64,000 nt of DNA from Chytriomyces cf. hyalinus JEL632 (Eukaryota; Chytridiomycota; Chytridiomycetes; Chytridiales; Chytriomycetaceae), in NCBI GenBank assembly GCA_025435555.1, contig JAIWWG010000021.1, positions 310,001 to 374,000 of the forward strand, given 5' to 3'. Under the pieces are notes generated by a model. That model saw only the letters and a program-made list of their open reading frames with translations, was not told the DNA's origin and made no database searches. Position 1 is the stretch's first letter. The number at the start of each line of letters is the position of its first letter. A program made the position numbers and the translations under genes. Shown piece by piece: positions 22,271-34,200 of this stretch.

Positions 22271-25200
22271 TCAGAAGGACGCCTTCTTCTGTCGCTGCCT
22301 GTTCAGCAGATACGCGACAAGTAATATCACACCAAACGACACAGCGGATATGCTCATGTACGTCAGCGTGATTGCTGTCCGCGGCGTGGGAATGATCACA
22401 TACACTGCAAACCTGGGAGAAAACAAGTTCCAGTCAGTGCTACTGCTGTTCATGAATACCCGCGCTTTCACTCACTCAGCATACAGCGACTGGCAGTATT
22501 CCTTTTCCACGACCTTGAGTCTAAAATGGTACAACTCCGAGCTACTTGGCAACCAGTAGATACCGTCATGGGTGGATGGATCCAATGAAGTCGCACTTAA
22601 CACATTGGAGTTTCCGCAGACGATGCCGGATTTAATACCTGTGTTTACACAGGTTGAGAGAACAGATCAGTCGTTATCGCCAACATTTCAAAGTTTGCGA
22701 GATCGTACTCAGACAGTAGTCAGTCCGATTATTGAGCTCGACAAGCGTGTATCGCTTCATCAGCACAAAGTCATTCATGCCATCATCATGGACTTCAAAC
22801 TCCGGCCGATACAGCTCTTCATTCAGAACTCGTTCCACCTGCACAAAATATCAATTCGTTCGCCTCTACAACAAATATTGATTCTACAAACTCGATTCAT
22901 GCAGTCAGAGGCTGAAACTTTCATGGCATATCGTTGAGCATCCGTACAGTTGCAGGAAACGCGATCCGCCTTTCCTTGACACTGTTTATACTCTCCAGTC
23001 CGCTGGGAAACGCCGTACCGATTGTTGTGCCGAGGCAGAGAAGGGTCTGCGTTGTACATGTTGCCTGTTGTTGGGACAAATGCACCTAGAGCAGAAGGCG
23101 GCCTGTAATTCACCTGCACAAAGTTTAAGTCGTTTGCTGTGGTTTAGAAATAAGGTTCAAAGGCTCACAGGGAGATTTTCCAAGGCCGGCAAATTGTCCA
23201 AAAACACCGGGTTCCCATACAAATATTCATCGCGAGATATCGGCAAATGGAGTTTGATCTTTCTTGAGGGAGAGCAGCTGTTCAGAAGTTGAATTGGACC
23301 ATTGAAGGCAGATAGGCACAACAAAGACGCGCAAGCCGGCCGAACCGAGACACCAACGCGTCCCTGTAGTAGACATGTCTTAACAAAGGGCAATCATTCT
23401 AAACATGGACTGAATTTACCCCATTTCCAACGTCGTTCAAGGTTAAATTTGAAGATACCGTCCTCGCAAACCGGCTTGTTTGGGTTGAAATAGAAAAGTT
23501 GTACGCTTTTGGATTTGTTATAACGATACTTTGCTGCATGATGTTGTAGTATGGATTGTCAGCATAGGTTGCCGCTTGCATGTCAGAGAGAACGCTGACG
23601 CTTCCTTCGTAACTGACGAATTTAGCTGCCTGTCCGGCACTGCTCTTGAAGTTACTCCACGGACATTCATCCGTAGTCAGGTTCCAAGAGCGCGTCTGTT
23701 TCCTTAGTTTAAGATTTTACATTAACTTAAATTACAGTCAAAGGCTTTTTACCCTGTAAGGCTGTGTGGGAAACGTTCCTGGAGCGTACGCCTGATTCAC
23801 ATCAAACAGGCTCCATGAACCTTGAGCGTATGTCCCACTTGGCGTCTCAAACGGTGTGAGCTATTTTAGAAGCCACGTTTAGCTTCCAAAGAGATGTTCG
23901 TAGAAATGAAAAATAATACCAGTAGAGTGCTCGTTGCAGTGACATCTTGTACGATACCCCATCCATCATTCGTAGCAAGAAACATCCCCTTTAGTGCACT
24001 CGTAAATGTCAATGTCCCTGACGCAAGCGTGACTGTTGCAAGTCCGCTTGACACACTTCCGATTGTAATGCTTTGAGAATTTGTGTTGTACTCGATGTAG
24101 GAGCGGAAGTCGTACACGCTCCAGGACCCTGTTAACACAGTTCCGACTGTCAAGGGTGCCCGAATTACAGACACTGTAACATCAGTAGTGCTCGAATACG
24201 CGGTAATCAAGAACGACCCGAAATTTGCGACAACCGTCTTTCCCACATCGCTCGCGTACCAAACCCCAGAACCACTGCCGCTCAATGTAAGCGTTATTGT
24301 GGAATAGGAAGTGGAATCGCTGACGGTAGGTGAGGTGGTTGCCCCAGTGCTCCCAGTAATCACCAAACTCCGATCCAAAGCTGGAGTTCTAGTTGTAGAA
24401 TCCCCAACGAACGACTGAGTGATGACACAGTCCGCGACATAACCCTGCGAGCTGACGCTTTTTATGACTGCGGAGCCTCCAGTTGTCGCCAATACGATCC
24501 GCATTCCCACGTGAGAATCTTGAAACACGGCTCCGGTGACTGCACTCGATGCATAAAATTGCACGCGCCAGGGCCCGATAAACACGGGAACAATGCTTGC
24601 AGCAAACGAAACATCCAAAACACGCGCAGCGCTTTCTTTTGCGACGGACACGCGCTTCAAGTACGGGTCAAGCCAACCGCGGATATCCCCATTGGGACTG
24701 TTCAGAAATCCCAAGGGATACGACGACGAAGTGTCAGGATACGAGGTTGGCGTTGCGATCCATGTTGCAAACACAGTCCCCAACTGATCAATCATAACAT
24801 CTGCGAAGCTCAGGGCCGGTGGTTTAGCTGAGCTGATTTTCGAAACAGTCCTTGTGCCTGCTCGTGTGTTATAGAAATTCTTCAAATTTGTGACCAGCGC
24901 GATCGTGTCTTCGCCGACACTTGAGTCCAGCTTAGTAAAGCATTCATCAACAGTAGTGGATGTGAACGAAAACAGTTCGATCCAATTGCGACCACCGTCA
25001 ATCGAGTGCCACAGCCTCGAGCCGTAAGCGTAGAGATCCATCCCATTCAAATGAAGCGAAAGACCCACCAAGCTTGCGCCACTCGGAAAGGTAAATGAAA
25101 CTGAGGTGGCGTTTGATGTTGTGTTATGGAGCACGATAGCAGCAGACTTTGCGCAGCTGGCTGTGCCGCAGGAGGTACTAGAAACCCCCACAAGGTAAAC

Positions 25201-26955
25201 ATTCGAAGACAACGCTGCATATCGAGTCATTCCAAAAAATGAGTACGCGCTGCTGAGGCCAGAAATACTGGATGACAACAGCACATTGGACCAGGAGTTT
25301 GATGAGAGCTTTGCCTCTGTTGTATATATGAGAGAGCTTGCGATGGAGGTGCTTGGTCCAGCAAATGCCACGTAAAGATATGTCCCGCCAGAGAGCACGC
25401 AGTCTGCCGTTGAACCCAAGACAAGAGATGCTGGCAAAGCGGACGCGGCCCCATCATCAATCCTCGAAGCTCCCGTCATCACCTGACGAAAGGTGATTGG
25501 TGAAGTTTGGCCAGACCAAGGAATTTTGGAAGTCATGTAAAGTCCTCTGTTTGTGCTGAGCAAGACTCCGGTATGCATCACCACTGCGTCCTGTATCTGC
25601 AAGTTTTCGCAGTTTCGAACAACCCCGCACAGAGAAGCATTTGCCATGCTAACACCAATGGAAGGTTGAAGCAAGTCCCGAATGAGAGTCGAATTGTAAG
25701 CATTCGAAGTGGTGACAACAACGGCCCCAAGGCTATCTCCCAAATTCGATGAGCCAAGGATTGCCAGACCGGTCTTTTTAGCGCAAGAGTTTTGCCGGAC
25801 TTTGAAATAACTGGGTTGGTAACTTTTAGATTTCAGTGTCAAACCTGTGTAGGTACCGTCCGACTAGTTTCCAAACATTGAGTTTCGCGTGCCTCAACCT
25901 TTAACAAGCGTAAACCATGTCGCACCTTTTTTGAATCCAGCGAGAGTCCAAAAGAAGAGAAATCGACTTGCGGGGAAACGTCAAAATTGGTTGTCCTTGC
26001 TGTGCAACCCATCACATCTGCGTCGACAGAAGCGACGGATAGTGTTGAAGGGGAACTATCAGACGCGCTGTACGGAATATTTACACTCCAGGAATTCTGA
26101 TGTGCAAGAATTCTGTGAGCACATGCACTGGAAATGTTTTCGGGTTGTTACCGCTTTAGCGAGTGATGGAATTAGAGAACTAGCAGTCATATTCTGTAAA
26201 AACATCTGTGGAACAGGGCTTATGGAAACGAATGCTAACGAGACATCTTTTGATTTCGCCCCATTTGTTGGAGCACTCGGATCAAACATGGACACCGCAA
26301 CACTTGTTGACAGCCCAACGGCAGACATTGATGGTGCCCAACTACTTGACAAGTTGTATGAATAGCATCCGGTTCGAGCAGACACGTATATGTTCACGTA
26401 AACTGTGGAGGCTGGGAAGCTTGAGGCAGTGACTGAGTAGTACTGGACATTTGCATCAGCTGCCGAGTTTACGAATGCAGCGTCACTGACGCGTAGAACA
26501 GCGCGGTAATATCCAGGTCGAGAGTAAATCTGTGAGATGGGTCGTTGTTAGCTGCTTGACACGCATGTTGCTTAAAGGTACAAACATGGTATGCTCTCGG
26601 ATTGGAGCCAGAACTTGCATATGCACCATCACCAAACTCAAAACTGTAAAAGTAACTGCTGCTTGAAACTGGGAGCAGACTTGATGTCGCGTCAAACGTC
26701 AGTTCTGCTCGTTTGAGCTGCGTCAGATTCATTGCGACAAAAGCTTCGAACCAAGAGCAGTATTTACGCACCATCTCCTTGGTAATAAGCGCCGTCGAAA
26801 GAATACGCGCTGTGGACGGACAAGGATGCAATCGGATACGAGGACAAGGTTAACGATGCCACGTTTGATGTTAACACTGCCGCATTCGCCGTCTCAAATA
26901 GAAGAGCTGCTGCGCTGATCAATGCTGCCGCCATCATCTGCGGTAAGCGCGTCAT
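22271..26955 (-). CDS. CatSper auxiliary subunit beta (CATSPERB) homologue
   Basis: CATSPERB is the large extracellular, single-pass subunit that forms part of the canopy over the sperm flagellar Ca2+ channel CatSper. The start at 26955 (MTRLPQMMAAALISAAALLFETANA) gives a clear signal peptide. The longest exon (about 25840-23866) encodes a beta-propeller-like region with LDLYAYGSRLWHSIDGG-type sequence near 25040, at the position of the animal LYAYGNQIW-SVDGG motif. Nearer the C-terminus, VNYRPPSALGAFVPTTGNMY, NADPSLP, then a Lys-Gln-Cys/Cys-Asn-Cys-Thr block (23,119-22,930) follow the animal CATSPERB order closely. SSELYHFRLKVVEK, then EFAVYVIIPTP, one membrane helix (SISAVSFGVILLVAYLL) and a short basic tail RQRQKK end the protein at 22271. 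At least nine introns. Several N-glycosylation sequons. The pore-forming CatSper1-4 genes are not in this window. Identification rests on remembered family motifs, not a search. Confidence 0.88.
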
Positions 26956-27054
26956 GACAGAGTGTCACTTATGTTTGTAAACAAGATATAGTCTGGTCTG
27001 TAAATAATGTCTGGCTATAAAAGTAAATAAAATCTCAACTTCCCACACAACGGC

Positions 27055-30000
27055 ATGCGAGACGCAGACGGCCTGTTTGAAAGCCGCGGAGTTGCTGATG
27101 TTCGCGTGCTGCACAGCAAAATGGGGAGCGAGATTGAGCAGAAGAAGAAGGATCTGCGGCTGATGGTTGGGTAAGTGGACTAGCGGCTAATTGCAGACTC
27201 CGCTCATGCGAATGGAGGCATTCAGCTCAATCAAAATGCCATCCAACCTCGCATTGACGAATCGCATTGACGAACTAAGCAAACACTTGCAAAATTAGAG
27301 AGCGCTACCGCCATTTGATCGAAGCAGCGGACAGCGTGGCTCATATGAAAGAGGCATCTCTATCGCTTCAGCGTCTATTCGAAGGTGTATCCCAGCTCAC
27401 GCCCAGCAGCAGCGCCAAACCTGTTAAAGCGACCCCAAATCCGGCGTATCCAGGCGCTGTCCGTATTAAACTTCTTGTCGACACTCCGGAGCAGGTTTAT
27501 TCTTTGTGATCGCGCTCATCATTTATGCTGGAATTCATTCTCTTTCTATTTAGATCTGGAATGCGATCGAGTCAAACGCGCATTTGCGTGCGGCGAGGCT
27601 GTGGCAGGCGGCAAACTCAATCAACAGATCCCTCCAATCAGAAAACCTCGCCGACAACTTTCATATTCCTTTAACGTTTCCACTCGTGCAGCGCCAGTGG
27701 GACTCCATTGCCCACTTTCGCGAAAAAATCCTGAGCAAGGCGAAAGACGCTCTCAAGAATCCCTTTTTGCCGGAGCAAGTGAGTCTCACTTTGCACAACG
27801 CAATTCGTGCTAACTCTTTCTTTGTGAGGCTATCGCTGAGTCCATTTGCGCAATCATGCTTCTTGAGCGCATGACACAGCGACAAGTTCTGTCTGTTTTC
27901 TTGGCAACTCGAACGCAGTCTGTCGCCGAAATGAGCAACTTCAAAAACTTGGTCAAGACTAGCCCAACCATCCCTGACCTTCTCTTTCGAATTTCCTCGG
28001 TTATTCAGACGACCATTATCCAAACCGCGAAACTATTCTACCCTGTTGATGCGGCAGCACATCCACCTCTTGTCGAAGCTATGGTTCTAGAACTCTCAAA
28101 GCCTCTGTCTCTGACTGCTCAAGATGCTGCGAGCTCTTTGGCGCCGGTTGCTGCTTCGAATTCAATATACTCCCTCTATGCAGAAAAATCAAACATGCAC
28201 GTAATTTTCCGTCACTTGCCGTTACCGATCCAAAATCATGTGCCAGTGTTTAACATGGGAAGCAACGCGTCACCCGGATTTGTTGATCAGCAGTATGTTG
28301 TGCAAACTATGGACGCATGGATTAAAGAAATCGTGACTGATGTGAATCTTGGCGTTGTTGACGTTCTTCGGCATGTTTCTGGGGGTGCCCAACTTGCAGC
28401 GATTCGAGAAACTTTGATCAAGGATCTGCAAAAGCTTGAAAAAAGTCTCGATGCTGAAGTTGGGTTGAAAACCCCCGCAAAGGATGCGAACTGGGATTCT
28501 GCCGCGACCCATCCCGACTTGAAGAAAGCGGACTGGAATCATCTCTGTGTGCATTTAATTGGCCGAAAATTCTCTCTTTGGAATGATGTCTTTCGCGTTT
28601 TGTTCAAAGAAGTTTCAGTCGGAGCGATCGAGCGCTCATTTATGGAGCTTTCAAATCAGGTGGAAACTGTCCTTCTGCCTCTGATGCAGTCTTGTCATAG
28701 CGCTGATTCGAAAGGTTGTTTGATTTCTGGTACTTCATGTCTCCCCACCTATTTCTCAGTGATTTGATTGAATGGAATCTAGATTGGGATGTTTCCACAT
28801 TCATTTGGACAGCACCGCCGAAATCAAAGCAACAGCACGCGTCAAATCCAGCTCCATCACTCAAACCCTCTCAAAAGAATCCATCAGCGAAAATCGATTT
28901 GGGCTGCCGAGTGCAAACCCCATCCATTTTGAAAATCACCGAAACGTTCGAAGAAAGGCTAAATGAGATCAAAGCGGACATTGTGCCGCTCATCCACCCG
29001 AGATATTTTGAGAAACAACGTCGACCGAGTTTGTCTCCGTCGAAGGCGAGCTTTCCTGATGTGGTTGCAGATGATGCTGAGAGGTGATGATTGCCATTTT
29101 ACTCGTGAATCAATTCCCTGCCGAATATTTACTTGCATGGTATTTCGTAACTGAATAGGGATGTGGCTGGTTTCACAACCTCATTTCAAGAGAATTACTT
29201 GAAAGCCCTGGATAACTATCAAGAAAGGCTGCAGGAGCTACTTCAGTCTGTTTCAGGAAGCGCCTCTCCTGGTAGGAAAATTGAAAATCAAGTCACTAAG
29301 ATTGATGATCTGAGATCTTTTTTTTTTTTCAACGTTTGGTTTTCAGAATCCTTGGGTCAAATTATGTTCATTGCTCGTGCTGCTAAAGCTTTGGCCATCA
29401 AGGTGAAGTCTCTGAGCGCGCCAGTTTTATTTGTGCAAGAAGACGGTGGAAACGCTTCAGCAAGCACATCAATTGTCGCACGACTGAGAGAGCGGAATAT
29501 GAATCGCACAGAATCAGGTTCATAAACCTAGCGCGGACAATCTTGTGCGAAGCTTGCCAAGATCTAACTGGTTAATTTTTCTTTTTCATTGCATAGTGAG
29601 TCTTGTAGGGCTTGAATCTAGCCAGGCGCTACTCATGAAGGTGCATGTATCGGCCACGAAACTCTGGATTGACAAAATTGGGATCGATTTTGAAAAATCT
29701 CTTTCGCATGGGTTGAAAAATGAAGACTGGACCACCGGCTCGAAATTCTTGGGTGTCTGGGAAGGTTCGCTTCTCTCAAACATGGTTTATTTAGGAGCCT
29801 GAAACCCGTTTGTTTTGTGAATTCGCAGCAATTTCACTCGAAGCTAAAGATGAATCTGGCGAGACGCAGAAAGATCAGCTGAAATTCCCAGTTCACGTTT
29901 CTTCATTTGTGATTCAAGCGTTGCTTGCAGTTGCTTCCCAGTCAAACAAATACAACGGAGTTTTGTTGGAAAAGGTGTGTTGGTTTTTTTTTTCCCCAAC

Positions 30001-31054
30001 CCCAACAGTTAACCTCTCACCTGTTTCAGCCGTGCCTCAAACTACTGCTCCAAGAAATGGCTCATCGAATCGTTGCGTCATATCGCCGTTTTCTGGACTC
30101 TGTTCTACCAGAACTGAACGCGTCCGATAAAGCATATGTGCAAATCTTGTTTGATTATGAGTACCTGGTCAAGGTGGTGGATGGCTGTTGGGTTTATGAT
30201 CCGGAGCAGGGAGCGGATTCCCCGATTGCAAAAGACACGAAAGTTCCATCTTTGGCTGTACTGGCTTTAATTCGATCTCTGGTAAAGCAACGCGCGTTTA
30301 TTCATTCCAGCAAACAGTTTAATGATTTCTTGATTGTTAGATTGATCCCATCGACCTTGCAATAGCGTCGGCCCATTTGTCCGCAAACGTGGATCGTTTC
30401 TATTCACGCACGTCAGTTTTGCTGGGATCGTTGCTGGCGTTGAATGACAGGCCGGCTGAAATGTGAGTCTTGATGATCCGTCAAATTTAAACTTTTGGCA
30501 AATTAAACGGATTTAATTCACTCAGGAAAAAGAATCCGTCGATGCACGAAATGCACAATGTGATTGCAGTTGCAAACCAACCGCCGCGTTTCACAATGCT
30601 ACTGACATCGCTGCCCGGCGCGTCTCTGCCAGCGTCGTCGAACGCACGTATGCGCAGCTCGCTTTCATCGCTGGCACTCTCTAACGGCGACTTGAACCCT
30701 GCGCCGCGGCGAACGCGCCCTTCACGCGCAAGAATTCAAATTTCAGCAAACGCAACCGCAAACCATGCAGCTAGCGGCGCAAAAGATGGTGCTGGTGCCG
30801 GTGCAAGCGGCGGTGCGGGTGCGGGGGCGTATGCGATTGGCGCGGGAGTATTGAGTGGCGTTGTTGGGCTTGTTGCGAGTCAGCAGGGTTCTCTGTTTGG
30901 TGGTGCCACAAGTGTCTTTGGCGCGTTTATGGGCGGCGGTGGGGGTGGCACTGCTGCTGGAACTGCTTCTGGCGCAGGTGTTTCTGGGAGAGTGTCTGGG
31001 GATGCTTCGGCCGCGAAGGTCAATGGAAATGGGCCACCCTATCGACGAGGGTAG
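27055..31054 (+). CDS. Conserved oligomeric Golgi complex subunit 1 (COG1)
   Basis: A subunit of the COG tether for retrograde vesicles within the Golgi. The start ATG 27055 opens MRDADGLFESRGVADVRVL. The Cog1/Vps51-type helical N-terminus continues through SEIEQKKKDLRLMVGERYRH and LIEAADSVAHMKEAS. The next exons include PEQ|IWNAIESNAHLRAARLW and FLPEQ|AIAESICAIMLLERM. The C-terminal family part has IDPIDLAIA, then PPRFTMLLTSLP, which normally lies near the end of COG1. Here the protein goes on for about 140 residues, Ser/Arg-rich then Gly/Ala-rich, with a stretch (YAIGAGVLSGVVGLVAS) hydrophobic enough to span or insert in a membrane. About ten introns, including one near 29320 with a T11 tract and one near 29990. 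Divergent from CATSPERB with 99 nt between start codons. Confidence 0.87.
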
Positions 31055-31274
31055 AGAGAATTAAACGATATCTTCTTCAACAATTCTGCTTCAGTGCCAA
31101 AGCCATGTCTTGAATTCACGCAGTGCCAGTGTCGTTGAGAATTCTTTACAACTAACACACTTACACTGCCAGTGCCTGCACCGTGTATGCAACCATCCAG
31201 CACGCAAGCAACCCACCCACCCACATGTTAAAACAGATTATTAATCCCGCGGTTGTGATTTTATTCACAATAAA

Positions 31275-34200
31275 ATGGAACGCATCAAACAGCTGCAAAC
31301 CCACGTCGGCGTCCGCGAAGGCGACGATGCCAGCGTAACTACGCGGACACTTCCGGAGTCGAAGCAGCGGGAGCTGTCCATCGGCGGCGTCACTGTCAGA
31401 GTCAACGAACCTAAAAACATTGAACTGGTCCCTGTCTTCAACGATCCTTTTTATGCGGAGGCACAGGTTTGATAACAAGGAATCTGTGGAAGTCAGCTAA
31501 TCATTGCGTTGGTTTGCTGTTGCAGGAGATTCTTCGGCACTTTCGCTGGATGATGCAGAAGGACGCGTTAGGCCAGGTGACCATCTCACTTCCATCCTCT
31601 GATCAATCCAACTTAAGTCTTACTATGCCACACACGCAAAACTTTCAATGCATATTCACAGGACATGTTTCTTATTGGGTAGGAACTGGCGGATAGTCAT
31701 TTTCATTTGTACTTGCTTTTAAAAAACGCACCGCATTCAGCCCCCCAGGACCTTTCAAGCGCCATCTAGTTCAAAAATACGCGCAACTTGCCCATCGCGA
31801 GGTTGAATACATCTCGCTCTCGAAAGATATGACCGACGGTGACTTGAAGCAGCGGCGCGAGATTCGAAACGGAACCGCATTTTACACGGATCAGGCTTGT
31901 GTTCGAGCTGCGATCCATGGTCGAATTCTAGTGCTTGACGGAATCGAAAAGGCTGAACGCAATGTGCTTCCGATCATCAATAATCTTTTGGAAAATCGAG
32001 AAATGGCGCTCGAAGACGGCAGGTTTTTGGTGCACCCAAAGCGCTTTGATTTGCTTGTCGCCAGCCAGTCGGAAAGTGAGCTTGCCAAATGGAAGGTAAT
32101 AGAGCAGATATTGGTGACGCATAACGATTCATAACATTGTGTTCAATCAGCTCGTACGAACCTCCGAAAAATTCATTGTCATTGGCCTGGGTCTGCCTGT
32201 TCCTGTTAGTATATTTTCACTCCTCACTTTCTTCTGACTAATTCCCTTTCGAATATCAAGAAATACGAGGGTCATCCGTTAGATCCACCGCTTCGATCGC
32301 GGTTTCAAGCGCGAAACATCAATATTCCTACTTTCCTGACTCAAATCACCGAACTTGTCAAAATTGCGCCCAACGTTCCACAAAAAACTCTTGAAAAGCT
32401 CATATCAGTCGGAATAGTCCTTCGCGCAGAAGCAACTACGGCGCAATCCAGTAATACTGCTACCGTCGCCATTCCAGAGTTTCCAACGACTTTAGTACCC
32501 GTCGCTCGTATTCTTAACAAGGCTCCTGGAGTCAATCCGCGGTCACTCCTTGACAGTGTCTATCCGCATGCCTTGATGGAAACTCTCGAAAAAGAGCAAA
32601 TAAGCGTCATTGAGGCTACATACCAGCGCTTTGATTTTGGTTCCGAAGTGAGCGGGAAAAAAACCGCATCTGGCAGTGCGTGGGCATACGACTCCAATTT
32701 CCGCATCGCCAACATTAAGATTGTGAAAGGAAAAAAGCTCGACGCAATTGTCGACTTGATTCCCTCGTCCATGAAGAAATCCAACGCTTCTCCAATCAGT
32801 ATAACCGTCAAGCGAGGAACCAAAAAGCTTTCGGCCCCTCTGTTTTTTGTGCAAACCGACTATCACGCATCTTTGACTGCTAACCTTGTTCTGGTGCATA
32901 GTATCAGCGACATTTGTATCATCGGGCCGAAAGGTGTCGGAAAGAGTGCCTTATTGCGCGCCATGATCGACAGCCTGGGCTATTCAACCGAGTATATCCC
33001 GGTTTACAAAGACATGAGCGCTCGAGACCTTCTTCAACGACGAAGCACCAACTTGAAAGGAGACACAATTTGGGAGGACAGTGCGCTTGTCAAGGCTGCT
33101 ATCGAAGGAAGTTGTGCCGTGTTGGACGGCATCGAAGTCCTTGGCGAGGGTGTTCTTGCAAGCGTGAGCAGTCTCATTGGCGAGAGAGAAGTGGCGTTGC
33201 CTGATGGACGCATTCTGATTGGACGCGAAAGATACTCGTTCTTGCGTAAATCCCTTTCTGAACAAGAAATCGCGAATCGAAATGTGGTTCGGGTCCATGA
33301 CTCGTTCCGCATTGTGGCCTTGGCCCGGCCAACTTTGCAGCTGGGAGGACAGCGCGGAAACTGGCTCTCACCGGAGATTATGAACCTGTTCGTGTTTGTT
33401 CCCATGCGCACTTTATCGTACGCTGAGGAGAAGGAGGTCATCCAAGCAATTTGTCCAAGCATTGGGGAAAAGATATTGGATGAGCTTCTTGCCTTTGCAA
33501 ACACTCTGCGTGGTCTGCAAGATGAGAGTTTGAAGTCATTGGCGGGGGCTTTGAGTACTCGTCAACTGCTTCGCTGCGTGAGGCGGCTGACTCTTTTCCC
33601 TGAGGATTCTTTGCATGAAGTGATTCTGAAGGCGCAGTTGTGGCAGTTTTTGCCGTCACTGACCCGAGAGGCGTTGGAGCGCCTTTTGAAAGAAAACAAT
33701 ATTCTCAAAAAAGAAGAGGATGAAGTTGCATTTAAGGAGCTTACTTATAGCGTTCATGTCGAAAATGGGGTGGATGTGCTACGTATTGGGAACGGTGATC
33801 GCTGCTTTTGGCACGGCTATTTTCTTACACGCCAGTCCTAACAAATGGCCGTTTTTGATAGTTGCGCATCCTGTATCGAAGGACTCCAACAAACTGTTGA
33901 TTCCAGATATTGTATTCTACGATAATCCAAAACAGACTGCGGTGCTACAGGAAATGCTGAAAGATTACATTCTTGGAGAACACCTGCTCCTCGTCGGCAA
34001 CCAGGGTGTTGGTAAAAACAAGCTTGTGGACAAATTGTTGCAGCTATTGCAACTTCCACGGGAATACATTCAACTCCATCGCGACACGACCATTCACAGC
34101 TTAACATCCACACCATCCATAGTTAATGGAGTGATTGTTTATGAAGATAGCCCGCTTGTTAGAGCCGCACGCGAAGGGTACATCTTGGTGGTGGATGAGG

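Noticed and set aside
22572-22937. Plus-strand ORF opposite the CATSPERB C-terminus
   Set aside because: Antisense shadow of exons with strong family motifs.
27055-31054. Last exon of COG1 as a separate Gly-rich gene
   Set aside because: The exon starts with the conserved COG1 C-terminal motif, so it is part of the same protein.
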